This document shows positions 19,379 through 28,415 of a stretch of 64,000 nt of DNA, one piece after another. This stretch comes from Pseudoalteromonas sp. N1230-9. GTDB taxonomy: Bacteria > Pseudomonadota > Gammaproteobacteria > Enterobacterales > Alteromonadaceae. A program made the position numbers and the translations under genes. Position 1 is the stretch's first letter, and every line of letters begins with the position of its first letter. Where the stretch lies: positions 2,296,001-2,360,000 of the forward strand of contig NZ_CP090419.1 of assembly GCF_032716425.1 (NCBI RefSeq), written 5' to 3'. The notes under the pieces are model-generated. The model was not told the DNA's origin, ran no database searches, and saw only the letters and a list, made by a program, of their open reading frames with translations.

Positions 19379-19682
19379 TCAAAAGTTGATCGAGTCTTTG
19401 TAAAACACTAATCACATCATTAGCACCGCTGTGTTGTGCCAGCATCATTTCAGCCATAGGCGCAATTGCAAAATTACGGGGTAAAGGCTGGGCATGTGTG
19501 ATTAAGGCATGCATTTTTTCAAGAAAAACAAATTGCAGCCATTGCTCAAAGGCCATGGTGTCATGACAAAACGGTACACTAGAATTGAGTGCGCTTGGGT
19601 CAATCGATGTTGTTTGCCAAAGTGAATGGCGTTGTAATGTTGATTCTAATTCGCGCAGCAGCGCCAAAGTCTGTTGATGCAT
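19368..19682 (-). CDS. yqcC: YqcC family protein (DUF446)
   Basis: 104 aa, helical, with the conserved FCHDTMAFEQWLQFVFLEKM and PRNFAIAPMAEM segments of the YqcC/DUF446 family. No enzymatic role is known. First gene of the yqcC-truC-yqcA block, each overlapping the next. Confidence 0.87.
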   Translation of the reverse strand: MHQQTLALLRELESTLQRHSLWQTTSIDPSALNSSVPFCHDTMAFEQWLQFVFLEKMHALITHAQPLPRNFAIAPMAEMMLAQHSGANDVISVLQRLDQLLSDD

Positions 19683-19788
19683 TGTAAAACTCTTAATACC
19701 TTTGTGCTTAGTATACCCTGTTCCAAGGCGCCATGGTATGGCGTATAATTCGCGGCTTATATAGATTAATTACGGTAATTGAGATTTT

Positions 19789-20817
19789 ATGACTGAGCAG
19801 ATCGCCACTTTAGGGCAACTTCTGGATGCAGCAGGTACCACTTGGCGTGCCTTCGATATTGGCAGACACATCACGAAATTAGACAAAAAACAATTTCTTG
19901 CCATTGAAGAAACAAAAATCCCTTACCCTTACCCGCTTGCTGGTCATGCTTGGCTTGCTATTCAATTTTGGGATGTAAAAGCGTCTAAAGAACCTTATGT
20001 ATGGTTTTTAAAATTTCCATTAGATGAGCAAAGCCGCCTAGTAAGCGCAAGCCGCGACCATTTCGCAAACATGGTAATTGAAGCTCTTGGTACAGAAATT
20101 ACCGGTGAAAATGCCGAAGGCAAACTTGATAACAACCCGTATGTATTTACGCCAAACGCCAACAAGCTAGCGGCATTTAATGCACAGGTTAAATGTTTAC
20201 TTAAACAAAGTGCTTCACAGTACTACGAATATGCTCAGCTGTATTTCTCAGGCAAACTGGGGTTTGATAATTGGCAAAGTGTTGCAGTACAAGGTATTGC
20301 TGATTTTGCGATGCGTTTAGATAACGACAACAATTTAGCAAATCTACAAGCCGCTTGGGGGCAATTACCAGTCGAAGTATTACAGCCGCTAAGTGCAATG
20401 CTTGAACATGTTGCAATCGAACCCGTGTTTGCAGAGCAATTATTAGCCTATGGTTTAAACGCCATAGAGCATAAAGACGACATCGCCCTTGTTGCAGCCC
20501 TTAGAAGCTTATCAAAAACACCAGCGCAAGGTTTAACTGCGCAACTTGTTGATGCTGTATTACGCTCTGATATGAACACCCAATCAGATGTACTATTAAC
20601 GATTGCAGGGCGTTGTTTTAGCACACTTGAAGACCCAGAACGCTTACATGTGTTTATGGATTGCTGTGCACACCACACTGAAATTGAGCAACTGTTTGTG
20701 AGTATTTTCACCGATTTAGTTGCAATTCCGAGTATTCGCCCTCACTTACTAGGTTTATTAAGACTAGAAAATCGAAGCGAAACACTCGCTCGAGCAATTG
20801 GAAGGTTATTTTCGTAA
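19789..20817 (+). CDS. DUF3549 family protein
   Basis: 342 aa, cytoplasmic, with no signal peptide. The N-terminus (TLGQLLDAAGTTWRAFDIGR) and a helical-repeat-like C-terminus match the DUF3549 family as I know it from Alteromonadales and Vibrionales. Function unknown. It is divergent from yqcC, with 106 bp between them, and its TAA stop joins the next ATG directly (TAAATG). Confidence 0.8.
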   Translation: MTEQIATLGQLLDAAGTTWRAFDIGRHITKLDKKQFLAIEETKIPYPYPLAGHAWLAIQFWDVKASKEPYVWFLKFPLDEQSRLVSASRDHFANMVIEALGTEITGENAEGKLDNNPYVFTPNANKLAAFNAQVKCLLKQSASQYYEYAQLYFSGKLGFDNWQSVAVQGIADFAMRLDNDNNLANLQAAWGQLPVEVLQPLSAMLEHVAIEPVFAEQLLAYGLNAIEHKDDIALVAALRSLSKTPAQGLTAQLVDAVLRSDMNTQSDVLLTIAGRCFSTLEDPERLHVFMDCCAHHTEIEQLFVSIFTDLVAIPSIRPHLLGLLRLENRSETLARAIGRLFS

Positions 20818-21117
20818 ATGGCAGGCTTGTGGACACTCATTATCATTGGCAGCATCATCTACTTTTTTTGGTTAAACAGAAAAGTAGCCGAAGCAGCTAA
20901 CCTCCATGCACAAAGACAAATTGAGCAATTAAATGTGCAATTGATGAGTGTCGCTTGTAATAAACGCCGACTTGGCATTTTAAAAAGTGGGAAACCGGGT
21001 ATTAAAAGTGAGTTTATTTTTGAGTTTTCAAGTGATGGGCAAAGCGTATATCAAGGCGTTTTGATCATGGAAAACGAATTGCTTAAGAGTGTAGTGATAC
21101 CACCGCACAAAATTTAA
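20818..21117 (+). CDS. DUF3301 family membrane protein
   Basis: 99 aa. One N-terminal membrane helix (residues 3-20) and a soluble tail with RRLGILKSGKPGIKSEFIFEFSSDG, the DUF3301 signature. It begins in the base after the DUF3549 stop codon, so the two are co-translated. Function unknown. Confidence 0.8.
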   Translation: MAGLWTLIIIGSIIYFFWLNRKVAEAANLHAQRQIEQLNVQLMSVACNKRRLGILKSGKPGIKSEFIFEFSSDGQSVYQGVLIMENELLKSVVIPPHKI

Positions 21118-21175
21118 ATTGCGTGTAAACGAAGTAATTTTGATTGCGAAAAATACAAAGCCCAGAAAGAACTAA

Positions 21176-21196
21176 GGCGTAGCTACTAGCCACGCC
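21176..21196 (-). terminator. Terminator of the CsrB-like RNA
   Basis: On the minus strand GGCGTGGCT-AGT-AGCTACGCC (one G-T pair) followed by TTAGTTCTTTCT. The U-tract is interrupted. Confidence 0.6.
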
Positions 21197-21572
21197 CCAA
21201 TCTTGCTACTTCCATGATAAAGTATCCCTACTCTTGCCGAAGCTGCCGTTTTTTTCTATCCCCTGAACGGGTATACATCCAGATACACCCACCATGCAAC
21301 ATCATGTCGCATTTAACACATCCCAGTGCCGTCCTCTTGCCATCAATGGCTATCCACTTCGTTTTCCAAACGCTCCTTTAGCTTCCTGCTAAATAATCCC
21401 TTGCTCAATCCTTTTCAACCGCTCCGCGGTCGTACTGCATCCTAGCAGTTTCCTTAGTCGTCCTTGCTTCCCTTTTAAATTGTCCTTTTGCTTCCTGCTA
21501 AGCATCTTTGCTGAATTGCCAGCGTCCTAATCCTTGGCATCAGTTCATTCATTGAACCTGTGTCGTCTTGAC
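21176..21572 (-). ncRNA. csrB: CsrB-like regulatory RNA (sequesters CsrA)
   Basis: No protein gene fits 21118-21773, but the minus strand here has 21 GGA triplets in about 400 nt, several in hairpin loops: TTAGC-AGGAA-GCTAA (near 21390) and ACTGC-TAGGAT-GCAGT (near 21440). This is the structure of CsrB/CsrC RNAs, whose GGA loops bind and titrate the translational regulator CsrA. The RNA would end at a 9-bp hairpin (21176-21196) followed by a U-rich stretch. In E. coli csrB lies between yqcC and syd; here it lies in the same yqcC...syd interval. The 5' end is estimated from a weak -10 (TAAACT, 21580-21585). A GacA/UvrY-type palindrome lies upstream. Confidence 0.85.
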
Positions 21573-21730
21573 ATGATTAAGTTTAGAGAAATAAGGAAAT
21601 CAGGATAGGTACAAAAAGCAATTTTTTTGCGTTCATATTAAAGTAAGATAAGAGAATTCTTTAAAAAACATTAAGATAAGTAAAATTGGGTACAAAATTT
21701 GAGTGTTTATTCTGATAATACTTACAGCAA

Positions 21731-21748
21731 TGTGAGATAAGTCTCACA
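21731..21748. promoter_or_regulatory. GacA/UvrY-type upstream activating palindrome for csrB
   Basis: TGTGAGATAAGTCTCACA fits the TGTnAG-N6-CTnACA pattern bound by GacA/UvrY/VarA response regulators. It is centred about 168 bp upstream of the predicted csrB start, comparable to the far-upstream sites of other csrB genes. It extends to an 11-bp inverted repeat (GCAATGTGAGA/TCTCACATTGC), so it could also serve as a weak terminator for the neighbouring GNAT gene. Confidence 0.65.
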
Positions 21749-21773
21749 TTGCAATTTCCAAAACGTCCGTTGG

Positions 21774-22421
21774 TTATTTTGCGCTCTTAAACATAAGGTC
21801 ACCATTAACCTGATTAAAGCTTAGTGACTTAAATATTTCAAAGCTCTCCGAGGTAAAAAACTCGCGCTGTTCCGCACGTGTCACAAATACAGCGAGACCC
21901 GATGTATTAGGACTGCTTTGTAATAAATCATCAAGTCCTCGTAGTAAATAACGCCCAAGGCCCTGCCCCTGAAAGTGCGGGTCCACGGCAATAAAGGCTA
22001 AAAATAAATAAGGTGCTTTTTGCGATAATGCTTCTCGTATTGTGCGCTCTTTTTCAATCAATTGATTGGTTTGCAAATACCCTGCACTAAGCATTAATTT
22101 CAAGCGCCAGTGCCAGTAACGTTCGGCTTGAAGTTCACTGTTTGAGTCAAAAACACACGCAACGGCTTTCAATCTTTTTTGAGAGTACAACCCAATTAAC
22201 GGCTGCTTTTCTTGCCAAAAGCTGGCCAGTTCTTCACGCACAAGGGCTCTGAGCTTACTTTCGTATTTAGTGGGGCTATCTGGTTGATATCCAAGTACAT
22301 TCTTTAACACAGGGTCATCATAATAAGCTTGGTAAATAAGACTTGCAGCTATACTGATATCTTCAGCACTGAGGTATTGCACACTGAATGTGTCGTGTTC
22401 GGCTATCGTTGTCATACTCAT
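21774..22421 (-). CDS. GNAT-family N-acetyltransferase
   Basis: 215 aa. Acetyl-CoA binding motif A near residues 151-163 (FIAVDPHFQGQGLGRYLL). The substrate cannot be told. Codons and composition match the neighbours. It stands alone between csrB and the DUF2789 gene; the E. coli locus has no counterpart. Confidence 0.85.
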   Translation of the reverse strand: MSMTTIAEHDTFSVQYLSAEDISIAASLIYQAYYDDPVLKNVLGYQPDSPTKYESKLRALVREELASFWQEKQPLIGLYSQKRLKAVACVFDSNSELQAERYWHWRLKLMLSAGYLQTNQLIEKERTIREALSQKAPYLFLAFIAVDPHFQGQGLGRYLLRGLDDLLQSSPNTSGLAVFVTRAEQREFFTSESFEIFKSLSFNQVNGDLMFKSAK

Positions 22422-22567
22422 CCTTTATTTGGCTTTATTATTTTTACCACTAGACTATATATATACCTAAGCAAAGCTAAAAACAAATTCAGCGTAAGTT
22501 AAACTGACATTCTCCATTATTAATTTTAAGCAGTAATAAATTATCACCATACACAAGGAGTAGAACT

Positions 22568-22798
22568 ATGGATACGACAAAACATGATATTTCAACCCTC
22601 TTCGCACAACTTGGTTTACCAAGTAAAGAGAGCGAAATAGACGCTTTTATAGCCTCACATCAATTGTCAGATACAACTTTGTTACAGGAAGCTCCGTTTT
22701 GGGATGAAGCACAGCAACATTTTCTAGCCGAGTCGTTAGCTGAAGATGGTGCATGGAGCGAGGTGATTGACGAATTAGACGCAAGGTTACGCCAGTAG
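22568..22798 (+). CDS. DUF2789 family protein
   Basis: 76 aa. It has the FAQLGLPS...FIASHQL...APFWDEAQQHFL pattern of the DUF2789 family. Function unknown. ACAAGGAG lies just upstream of ATG 22568. Confidence 0.85.
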   Translation: MDTTKHDISTLFAQLGLPSKESEIDAFIASHQLSDTTLLQEAPFWDEAQQHFLAESLAEDGAWSEVIDELDARLRQ

Positions 22799-22952
22799 CT
22801 TTCGCTCCCTTATTTACACACTAATATACCTAATTTTAGCGTGTAAATAAGGAAATTAATTTCACTCCATCTCTATTATTGCTACCATACACGCGCACTG
22901 TGGCCCATACGCTACGGTGCTTTTTAGTCTTTATTAAAGAGTTTATACAAAA

Positions 22953-23219
22953 ATGAATGCCGTTGTATTTGATGCAATTAAAACCCTTCTTGATGAAGGT
23001 AAAACCCCAACAGTTGCCCTAACAAAAAGTAAGCTAGCAGAACCTATGCCGATGCCAGTAATTATTGCAGCTGTAAGCCAATATAAAAACAATCCGGATT
23101 CAATTAAAAATTTCATTAATAACCCATCAAATGAGAAACTGAGTACACCAAAAGAAAGTCAATTGGACCGTATTGAAGCAAAATTAGATAGGTTATTAGC
23201 ACTGCTTGAGAAAAAATAA
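22953..23219 (+). CDS. Small hypothetical protein coupled to the DUF2310 gene
   Basis: 88 aa. An N-terminal helical part (VFDAIKTLLDEGKTPTVAL) like those in small KfrA-type or nucleic-acid-associated proteins, a spacer, and a C-terminal amphipathic helix (LDRIEAKLDRLLALLEKK) that could form a coiled coil. Its stop overlaps the next start as TAATG, so the pair is co-translated. I do not recognise a named family. Confidence 0.7.
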   Translation: MNAVVFDAIKTLLDEGKTPTVALTKSKLAEPMPMPVIIAAVSQYKNNPDSIKNFINNPSNEKLSTPKESQLDRIEAKLDRLLALLEKK

Positions 23220-23992
23220 TGTTTGTTGTCGATCTGACTTTTGATTGCTACCAAGATACCACCCTAGAGCTTGCTGAGCAGGCGATAAACCGCTTAGTCA
23301 ATGCGCTTCGTTTTAACGGCCAGATTATTGGGGATGAATTTCCTACAGTTTTAAAAGATGGATTTTTTATCACCCGCGTGATGTGTCCGACCGAAGATGC
23401 AATGCATCCTCTTAATAATAGCCCGTTTGTAAAGCACAGTATTGAGCAACTACACACTGCGGGTTTACTTGCACCAAAAGTTAAAGTGATCGGCCAAGAC
23501 ATTCACTCAAATGGCGCAGACATGTGCCATGATTCGTCGTGCTATATTTTATACACTACCTATGTGCATACCTGTAGCCCTGTTTATTGTGGTGATGACT
23601 TTTTACCTGTGCCGTTATTCCGCATTCCTGCAATTGCCAATGGTGATTATAAAACACTGATAAAATGGCAAGAAGACTGGCAAGCCTGCGATCAAATTCA
23701 GATCAATGGTGCAACCCGCTGTGAATTTCCCGCTCTTGAGGAGCTAACCAGTATCAACAGTGATTTATACCGCCGTGGTCGCGATATCACTAAGCGTATT
23801 AGCTATCTAACAAAGAAGCCAGTTTATTACTATTTGTATCGCGTTGGTGGAGTCGATAAAGAATCAGAACTTGAACGTCGTTGCCCTAGCTGTAATGGAG
23901 ATTGGAGACTACCCGAACCATGGTTTGGCTTATTTGATTTTCGTTGCGAGCCCTGTGGCATTGTTTCGAATATCTCGTGGGACTTTCAATAA
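23219..23992 (+). CDS. Zn-ribbon protein of the DUF2310 family
   Basis: 257 aa. Two CxxC pairs at the C-terminus (CPSC near 228 and CEPC near 248) form a zinc ribbon, and HSNGADMCHDSSCYILYTTY sits in the middle. Matches the DUF2310 family, described as possibly nucleic-acid binding; no activity is proven. Confidence 0.82.
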   Translation: MFVVDLTFDCYQDTTLELAEQAINRLVNALRFNGQIIGDEFPTVLKDGFFITRVMCPTEDAMHPLNNSPFVKHSIEQLHTAGLLAPKVKVIGQDIHSNGADMCHDSSCYILYTTYVHTCSPVYCGDDFLPVPLFRIPAIANGDYKTLIKWQEDWQACDQIQINGATRCEFPALEELTSINSDLYRRGRDITKRISYLTKKPVYYYLYRVGGVDKESELERRCPSCNGDWRLPEPWFGLFDFRCEPCGIVSNISWDFQ

Positions 23993-24053
23993 CTCAATAA
24001 AGACAATAACCTACTACACAAAAGGGGCAATCGCCCCTTTTTACTTATTAAGT

Positions 24054-24593
24054 TTACACCGTTACTTTATCTAAAAAATCACTGATGCTGTTTGCGAGTA
24101 CGTGATGTGGCTTTTTACCCACATACTCTAAGCAAACCTCCCCGCTTTCAACCAGTACAGTAATAAGTAAATCATCTTGCTCTGTAAGACCAATAAACAC
24201 CGTTTCTGGCTGCTTTAACTTACGTTTCATGAGTACATGGCCAGTAATATTCTGCTGCAAACGGCTAAAATCATCTTCATTCCATGCTTGCAGCAACTCA
24301 ATATGATGATCGTCGATACGAACTAGCAAGTTTCCTGCATACAGGTGACCAAATAACACATCCAGCTCTTCAGGAAAATTAAGCTCTAAAGCATTTGCTA
24401 AATCATTTAAAGATCCCTTGGGCTGTTGCGCTGCTGCTCGCCACTGAATAAGGCCTTGCTCATCAACATCACCTTGCTCACACGGGCTAGGCCATGCTTC
24501 ATCATGCTCAATAACAGGTAACCTTCCCGTGCGCTCTAGGCATTTTTCACTAAATGCTTGGTGTAGTTTTTCTAGTTTTAAAGAAACGGACAT
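24054..24593 (-). CDS. syd: Syd, SecY-interacting protein
   Basis: 179 aa from ATG 24593; the frame stays open to 24731 but Syd proteins begin here and the longer frame would cross the queF start. Syd binds SecY on the cytoplasmic side and may check incorrectly assembled SecYEG. Conserved LLQAWNEDDFSRLQQNITGH and SGEVCLEYVG align with E. coli Syd. It is divergent from queF, 60 bp apart, exactly as in E. coli. Confidence 0.93.
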   Translation of the reverse strand: MSVSLKLEKLHQAFSEKCLERTGRLPVIEHDEAWPSPCEQGDVDEQGLIQWRAAAQQPKGSLNDLANALELNFPEELDVLFGHLYAGNLLVRIDDHHIELLQAWNEDDFSRLQQNITGHVLMKRKLKQPETVFIGLTEQDDLLITVLVESGEVCLEYVGKKPHHVLANSISDFLDKVTV

Positions 24594-24652
24594 ACTGCGA
24601 AACTCATTAGCTTTGGGTATAATGTCGCCATTGTAACCACAAAAGTGTAAAG

Positions 24653-25498
24653 ATGACAGATTACAGCAGCTCTCCCGAATTAAAAGACAGTGTGCTTGGT
24701 AAATCAACTGAGTATATAGACACCTACACACCTAGCTTATTGTTTCCTATTGCCCGCAAACTTAATCGTGACGCATTAGGTGTTAGCGAAAATAACTTAC
24801 CATTTAAAGGGCAAGATATTTGGACTGGCTATGAGTTATCGTGGCTCAATAATAAGGGTAAACCAATGGTTGCTGTAGCGACATTTGTGTTTCCTTGCCA
24901 AAGCAGTCACATCATTGAGTCAAAATCATTCAAGCTGTATCTGAATAGTTTTAACCAGACACGCTTTGCAGCTATTGAAGACGTACAGCAAGCTCTTTCT
25001 AGCGACTTATCTGCCGCCGTGAATGCGCCTGTCGTCGTCACTTTATATAAAGCTGACGATTATAACTGCTTGCCATTTACCGCGTTACCCGGCGAGTGTA
25101 TTGATGATATTGATATCGAAATCAACAGTTACGATATTGACGCAAGCTCGCTTCGTCACAATGGCAATGACGTTATCTCAGAAACACTACACAGCCACTT
25201 GCTAAAATCAAACTGTTTAATTACCTCACAGCCAGATTGGGCAAGCGTGATTATTCGCTACAAAGGTCAAGCAATCTGCCATGAAGCCTTATTAAAATAT
25301 TTGATTTCGTTTCGTACTCATAACGAGTTTCATGAGCAGTGTGTAGAGCGTATTTATTGTGATTTAATGCAGCAGTTAGACCTTGAAGAGCTTGAAGTGT
25401 ATGCCCGCTATACACGCCGCGGAGGTTTAGACATCAACCCTTATCGCTCAACGAATCAAGACGAAACGCCCTTTAAGGTGAAAATTAATCGTCAATAA
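24653..25498 (+). CDS. queF: NADPH-dependent preQ0 reductase (type II)
   Basis: 281 aa. Reduces 7-cyano-7-deazaguanine (preQ0) to preQ1, a queuosine precursor. Catalytic Cys188 and Asp195 in [16 protein letters not shown] region in the N-terminal half ([17 protein letters not shown], around 89-105), C-terminal [11 protein letters not shown]. queE and queC lie at 53.4-54.9 kb, so three of the preQ1 steps are in this window. Confidence 0.96.
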   Translation: MTDYSSSPELKDSVLGKSTEYIDTYTPSLLFPIARKLNRDALGVSENNLPFKGQDIWTGYELSWLNNKGKPMVAVATFVFPCQSSHIIESKSFKLYLNSFNQTRFAAIEDVQQALSSDLSAAVNAPVVVTLYKADDYNCLPFTALPGECIDDIDIEINSYDIDASSLRHNGNDVISETLHSHLLKSNCLITSQPDWASVIIRYKGQAICHEALLKYLISFRTHNEFHEQCVERIYCDLMQQLDLEELEVYARYTRRGGLDINPYRSTNQDETPFKVKINRQ

Positions 25499-25510
25499 GT
25501 AAACGACAAT

Positions 25511-25538
25511 AAAAAACCGAGTTGAACTCGGTTTTTTA
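25511..25538. terminator. Bidirectional terminator between queF and the isoaspartyl peptidase gene
   Basis: AAAAAACCGAG-TTGAA-CTCGGTTTTTT gives a 6-bp GC-containing stem with A-tract and T-tract on both sides; the genes converge on it. Confidence 0.88.
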
Positions 25539-25559
25539 TTGTCAGGCAATTACGAGTAA

Positions 25560-26594
25560 TTATTCGTCTTTAAAAATACCCACATACGTTGGTGATGTAT
25601 TTGATTTACTCGCACGATACATACCCGCAGTATTAAACGGTAAGCTGATATTGCCTTTAGCATCAATGATGATCACGCCACCTGTGCCGCCAACAGGCAT
25701 TAAAACATCGTGAATCACTTCGTTACCCGCCTCAACAATCGTTTTACCTTGGTATTTTACACGCGCACAAATGTCAGCTGCCACATTATAACGAATGAAG
25801 TACTCACCATGCCCTGTCGCTGATACTGCACATGATTCGTTTTCAGCAAACGTACCTGCACCAATTACTGGCGAGTCACCAACACGGCCAAAACGTTTTG
25901 CCGTCATACCACCGGTTGAAGTACCTGCGGCGATATTGCCATTTTTATCGAGCGCAACGGCACCGACGGTGCCCATTTTATAATTAACTGGCAGAGCTTT
26001 ATGTGCAGCTTGGTAATCTTTACTGGTTACTTTTTGCTTATCTAATTTTTCTTTAGCTTTTAAAAGTGCTTCATAGCGATTTTCTGTATCAAACAAATTA
26101 TTTTCAACCAAAGGAACACCTTGCGTTTTTGCAAAATCTTCAGCCCCTTGACCACTCAGCATCACGTGCACTGACTTTTCCATCACTAAACGAGCAAGGT
26201 TAATTGGGTTTTCAATGTGTTTAATGCCTGCAACTGCGCCAGCTTGTCGATTACGGCCATCCATTATCGAAGCATCTAATTCATGCGCGCCATCATAGGT
26301 ATACACGGCACCACGACCTGCATTAAAAAATGGCGAGTTTTCAAGTACATTTATAGCTGCTGTAATTGCATCTAAGCTCTCACCGCCCTTCTCTAGCACT
26401 GTGTAGCCAGTTTCTACTGCCTCTTTTAATTTTGCCCGATAGGCTTTTTCTTGCTCTGCTGTAAAGCGGCTTTTTTCTATGGTGCCAGCACCACCATGAA
26501 TGGCAATAGCAAACGGCTGCTCTGCGCTGTAAGTTGGAACACTGAGTGACAATGCGCTGAGCGCAATAGCTGAGGTGAGTAATGTTTTTAACAT
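25560..26594 (-). CDS. Periplasmic isoaspartyl peptidase / L-asparaginase (Ntn hydrolase, type 2)
   Basis: 344 aa from ATG 26594 (a GTG three codons upstream, at 26603, is possible). Sec signal of about 24 residues ending SVPTYSA. It contains IHGGAGTIE, the autocleavage site before the nucleophile Thr in KMGTVGAVALD, GTSTGGMTAKRFGRVGD and GHGEYFIR. This family self-cleaves and removes beta-aspartyl residues from peptides or hydrolyses asparagine. A signal peptide is common for marine gammaproteobacterial members, giving a periplasmic enzyme. Confidence 0.93.
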   Translation of the reverse strand: MLKTLLTSAIALSALSLSVPTYSAEQPFAIAIHGGAGTIEKSRFTAEQEKAYRAKLKEAVETGYTVLEKGGESLDAITAAINVLENSPFFNAGRGAVYTYDGAHELDASIMDGRNRQAGAVAGIKHIENPINLARLVMEKSVHVMLSGQGAEDFAKTQGVPLVENNLFDTENRYEALLKAKEKLDKQKVTSKDYQAAHKALPVNYKMGTVGAVALDKNGNIAAGTSTGGMTAKRFGRVGDSPVIGAGTFAENESCAVSATGHGEYFIRYNVAADICARVKYQGKTIVEAGNEVIHDVLMPVGGTGGVIIIDAKGNISLPFNTAGMYRASKSNTSPTYVGIFKDE

Positions 26595-26684
26595 AATGGG
26601 CACTTATATTTATTTTGGTGATAAGCCCAATGTGAATAATTCGTCGGCAATTTTCAAGTATTACCCGATGAAAGAAATAAAAAA

Positions 26685-26707
26685 AGCGCCAAATGGCGCT
26701 TTTCTTT
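26685..26707 (-). terminator. Terminator after sapC
   Basis: On the minus strand AGCGCC-ATTT-GGCGCT followed by TTTTTTTATTT. It lies 20 bp beyond the sapC stop. Confidence 0.88.
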
Positions 26708-26719
26708 AGCAGTTTAAAA

Positions 26720-27424
26720 TTATGCTTTAGCAGCTTTTAAACGTGCTAGACGTGCTACTTGATGAGTAGACGTTAAGAATGAGTAGATAGGCGCTAAATA
26801 GCCACGCTTACGAAGCTCAAGGAACTCTTCATCGCTTAATGCGTTTAGCTTTTTCTCATCTACAAGGTAAATACCACTGATGTCTTTTTTCTCACCTTTG
26901 ATATCTACAGTTAATGTTTGCGCAACTAAAAGTTCTTTATCAGCTAAGAACTTAGTGAATGCGTCTGTTACTTGAGAAAACTCGATGAAAGAAACAAGTG
27001 CTTCTTTACGACGTTTAAGGTATTCAGTCTCTTCACCATTTTCGAAAAGAGCATTACCCGCTTCTTCACTTACAAGTGGGCTTGCTTCGTCAATAACAAT
27101 ACCAAATTGGTCACCCTCAGGGTGTTTTACTAGACCAAGAGGATAACGTGTCATCGCCATAGGTGCGAAAGCGGCTGTCCATTTGTCATCTTCGATAAAT
27201 AAGTTTTCGCCTGGCTCCAGACCAAAAATCGCAACAGCTTGGAATTGACCTGATTCATTATTTTTAACAAAAGCCATTGGAAATTCATTTGCGATACGTG
27301 CAAATTCGTGGGCAACCACAGGAACTAAATGCTGAGATTTCATGAACTCGACATGGATGCCGTTTTGAATTTTAGTGTTGGCATGTTTTTCGTTATGTAA
27401 AGGCTGTACTTGTTGCTCCGCCAT
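26720..27424 (-). CDS. SapC family protein
   Basis: 234 aa, cytoplasmic, with no signal peptide. AFARIANEFP-like N-terminal region, MAMTRYPLG, and C-terminal LSDEEFLELRKRGYLAPIYS fit the SapC family first named in Campylobacter surface-layer loci. In Alteromonadales, Caulobacterales and Xanthomonadales such genes recur beside TonB-dependent receptors and flavin halogenases, as here. The role is not established. Confidence 0.87.
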   Translation of the reverse strand: MAEQQVQPLHNEKHANTKIQNGIHVEFMKSQHLVPVVAHEFARIANEFPMAFVKNNESGQFQAVAIFGLEPGENLFIEDDKWTAAFAPMAMTRYPLGLVKHPEGDQFGIVIDEASPLVSEEAGNALFENGEETEYLKRRKEALVSFIEFSQVTDAFTKFLADKELLVAQTLTVDIKGEKKDISGIYLVDEKKLNALSDEEFLELRKRGYLAPIYSFLTSTHQVARLARLKAAKA

Positions 27425-27670
27425 GATACTGCTCCATTATAATTTTATATATGTTTTGCTGTTAGTGCCCAAAGCCTATCGGTTTTAGACACAAAAAGGA
27501 AGTGAAAATTTTGTGGCAGATTGTACATTATTTTTTAACACAAATAATTACTCAACAACGGTTAAAAAACAGCCTAGAAAAGCGGTAAATTAAGGCAAAA
27601 TCTCCTCGCCTCTAACTAATTATTTTTGTTAGTATATTCATTAATGATGAGGAATTTACTGAGCATTTAA

Positions 27671-28381
27671 ATGGAAAGTTATCAATTAAATAAAAACTAT
27701 AAAGTGCAGGTAATCAATATTGAAAGTATTGATGAAAACATCATTATTATCGATGATTTTTTAAGCCACCTTCAAGGTGTTTATCATTTCGCATCAAACG
27801 TCGCATACTTTCAACCTATCGGCACAGACGGCACCTTGTACCCAGGAAAACGCGACGAAATGCCAGCGCCTTATTACCGAGTGTTTGAACAACTATTACA
27901 AAGCTTAATAACGGATGGTGTTATAGATTCTGGAAATAACAATCTCTATTTGCATAAATGTAAGCTCTCGGTCGTTACGCAATCTGCTAATGAATTACAT
28001 GTCATGCAACGCATGCCACATATTGATTCAACAGATGATAAAACGTTTGCTGCCGTACATTATTTATCAAGTAAAGAATGGGGTGGTACAGGTATTTATA
28101 AATACAAACCAACAAATACAATTAAAATTACCGCTGAAAATCAAAATATCGTTCACGATATAATTAAAAATGTACAACAACATGAAAGTACACATCAAGG
28201 CTATTTAGATGAAAGTACGGAGCTATTTGAAAAGATTATTGATATAGAGGCAAAACCAAACCGTGTGGTACTTTATAAAAGCAACCTGCTTCATAGTGCG
28301 GCCTTAAAAAACAACCTACCATATAGCCAAGATATTAAAAATAGCCGACTCTCTATTTCATCGTTTTTTAGAATTGAATAA
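27671..28381 (+). CDS. DUF6445-like protein, possible Fe(II)/2-oxoglutarate oxygenase fold
   Basis: 236 aa. Central MPHIDSTDDKTFAAVHYLS has an HxD pair, and RVVLYKSNLLHSA supplies a distal His, followed by an Arg in SRLSISSFF. This His-x-Asp...His...Arg spacing resembles prolyl-hydroxylase-like oxygenases. Proteins of this kind (DUF6445, from memory) recur with TonB receptors and tryptophan-halogenase-like genes. Oxygenase activity is an inference. It is convergent with the halogenase gene, 34 bp apart, and divergent from sapC. Confidence 0.65.
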   Translation: MESYQLNKNYKVQVINIESIDENIIIIDDFLSHLQGVYHFASNVAYFQPIGTDGTLYPGKRDEMPAPYYRVFEQLLQSLITDGVIDSGNNNLYLHKCKLSVVTQSANELHVMQRMPHIDSTDDKTFAAVHYLSSKEWGGTGIYKYKPTNTIKITAENQNIVHDIIKNVQQHESTHQGYLDESTELFEKIIDIEAKPNRVVLYKSNLLHSAALKNNLPYSQDIKNSRLSISSFFRIE

Positions 28382-28415
28382 GTGGCTTGTTAATTAAAAG
28401 CCACTTATTTGCTGT

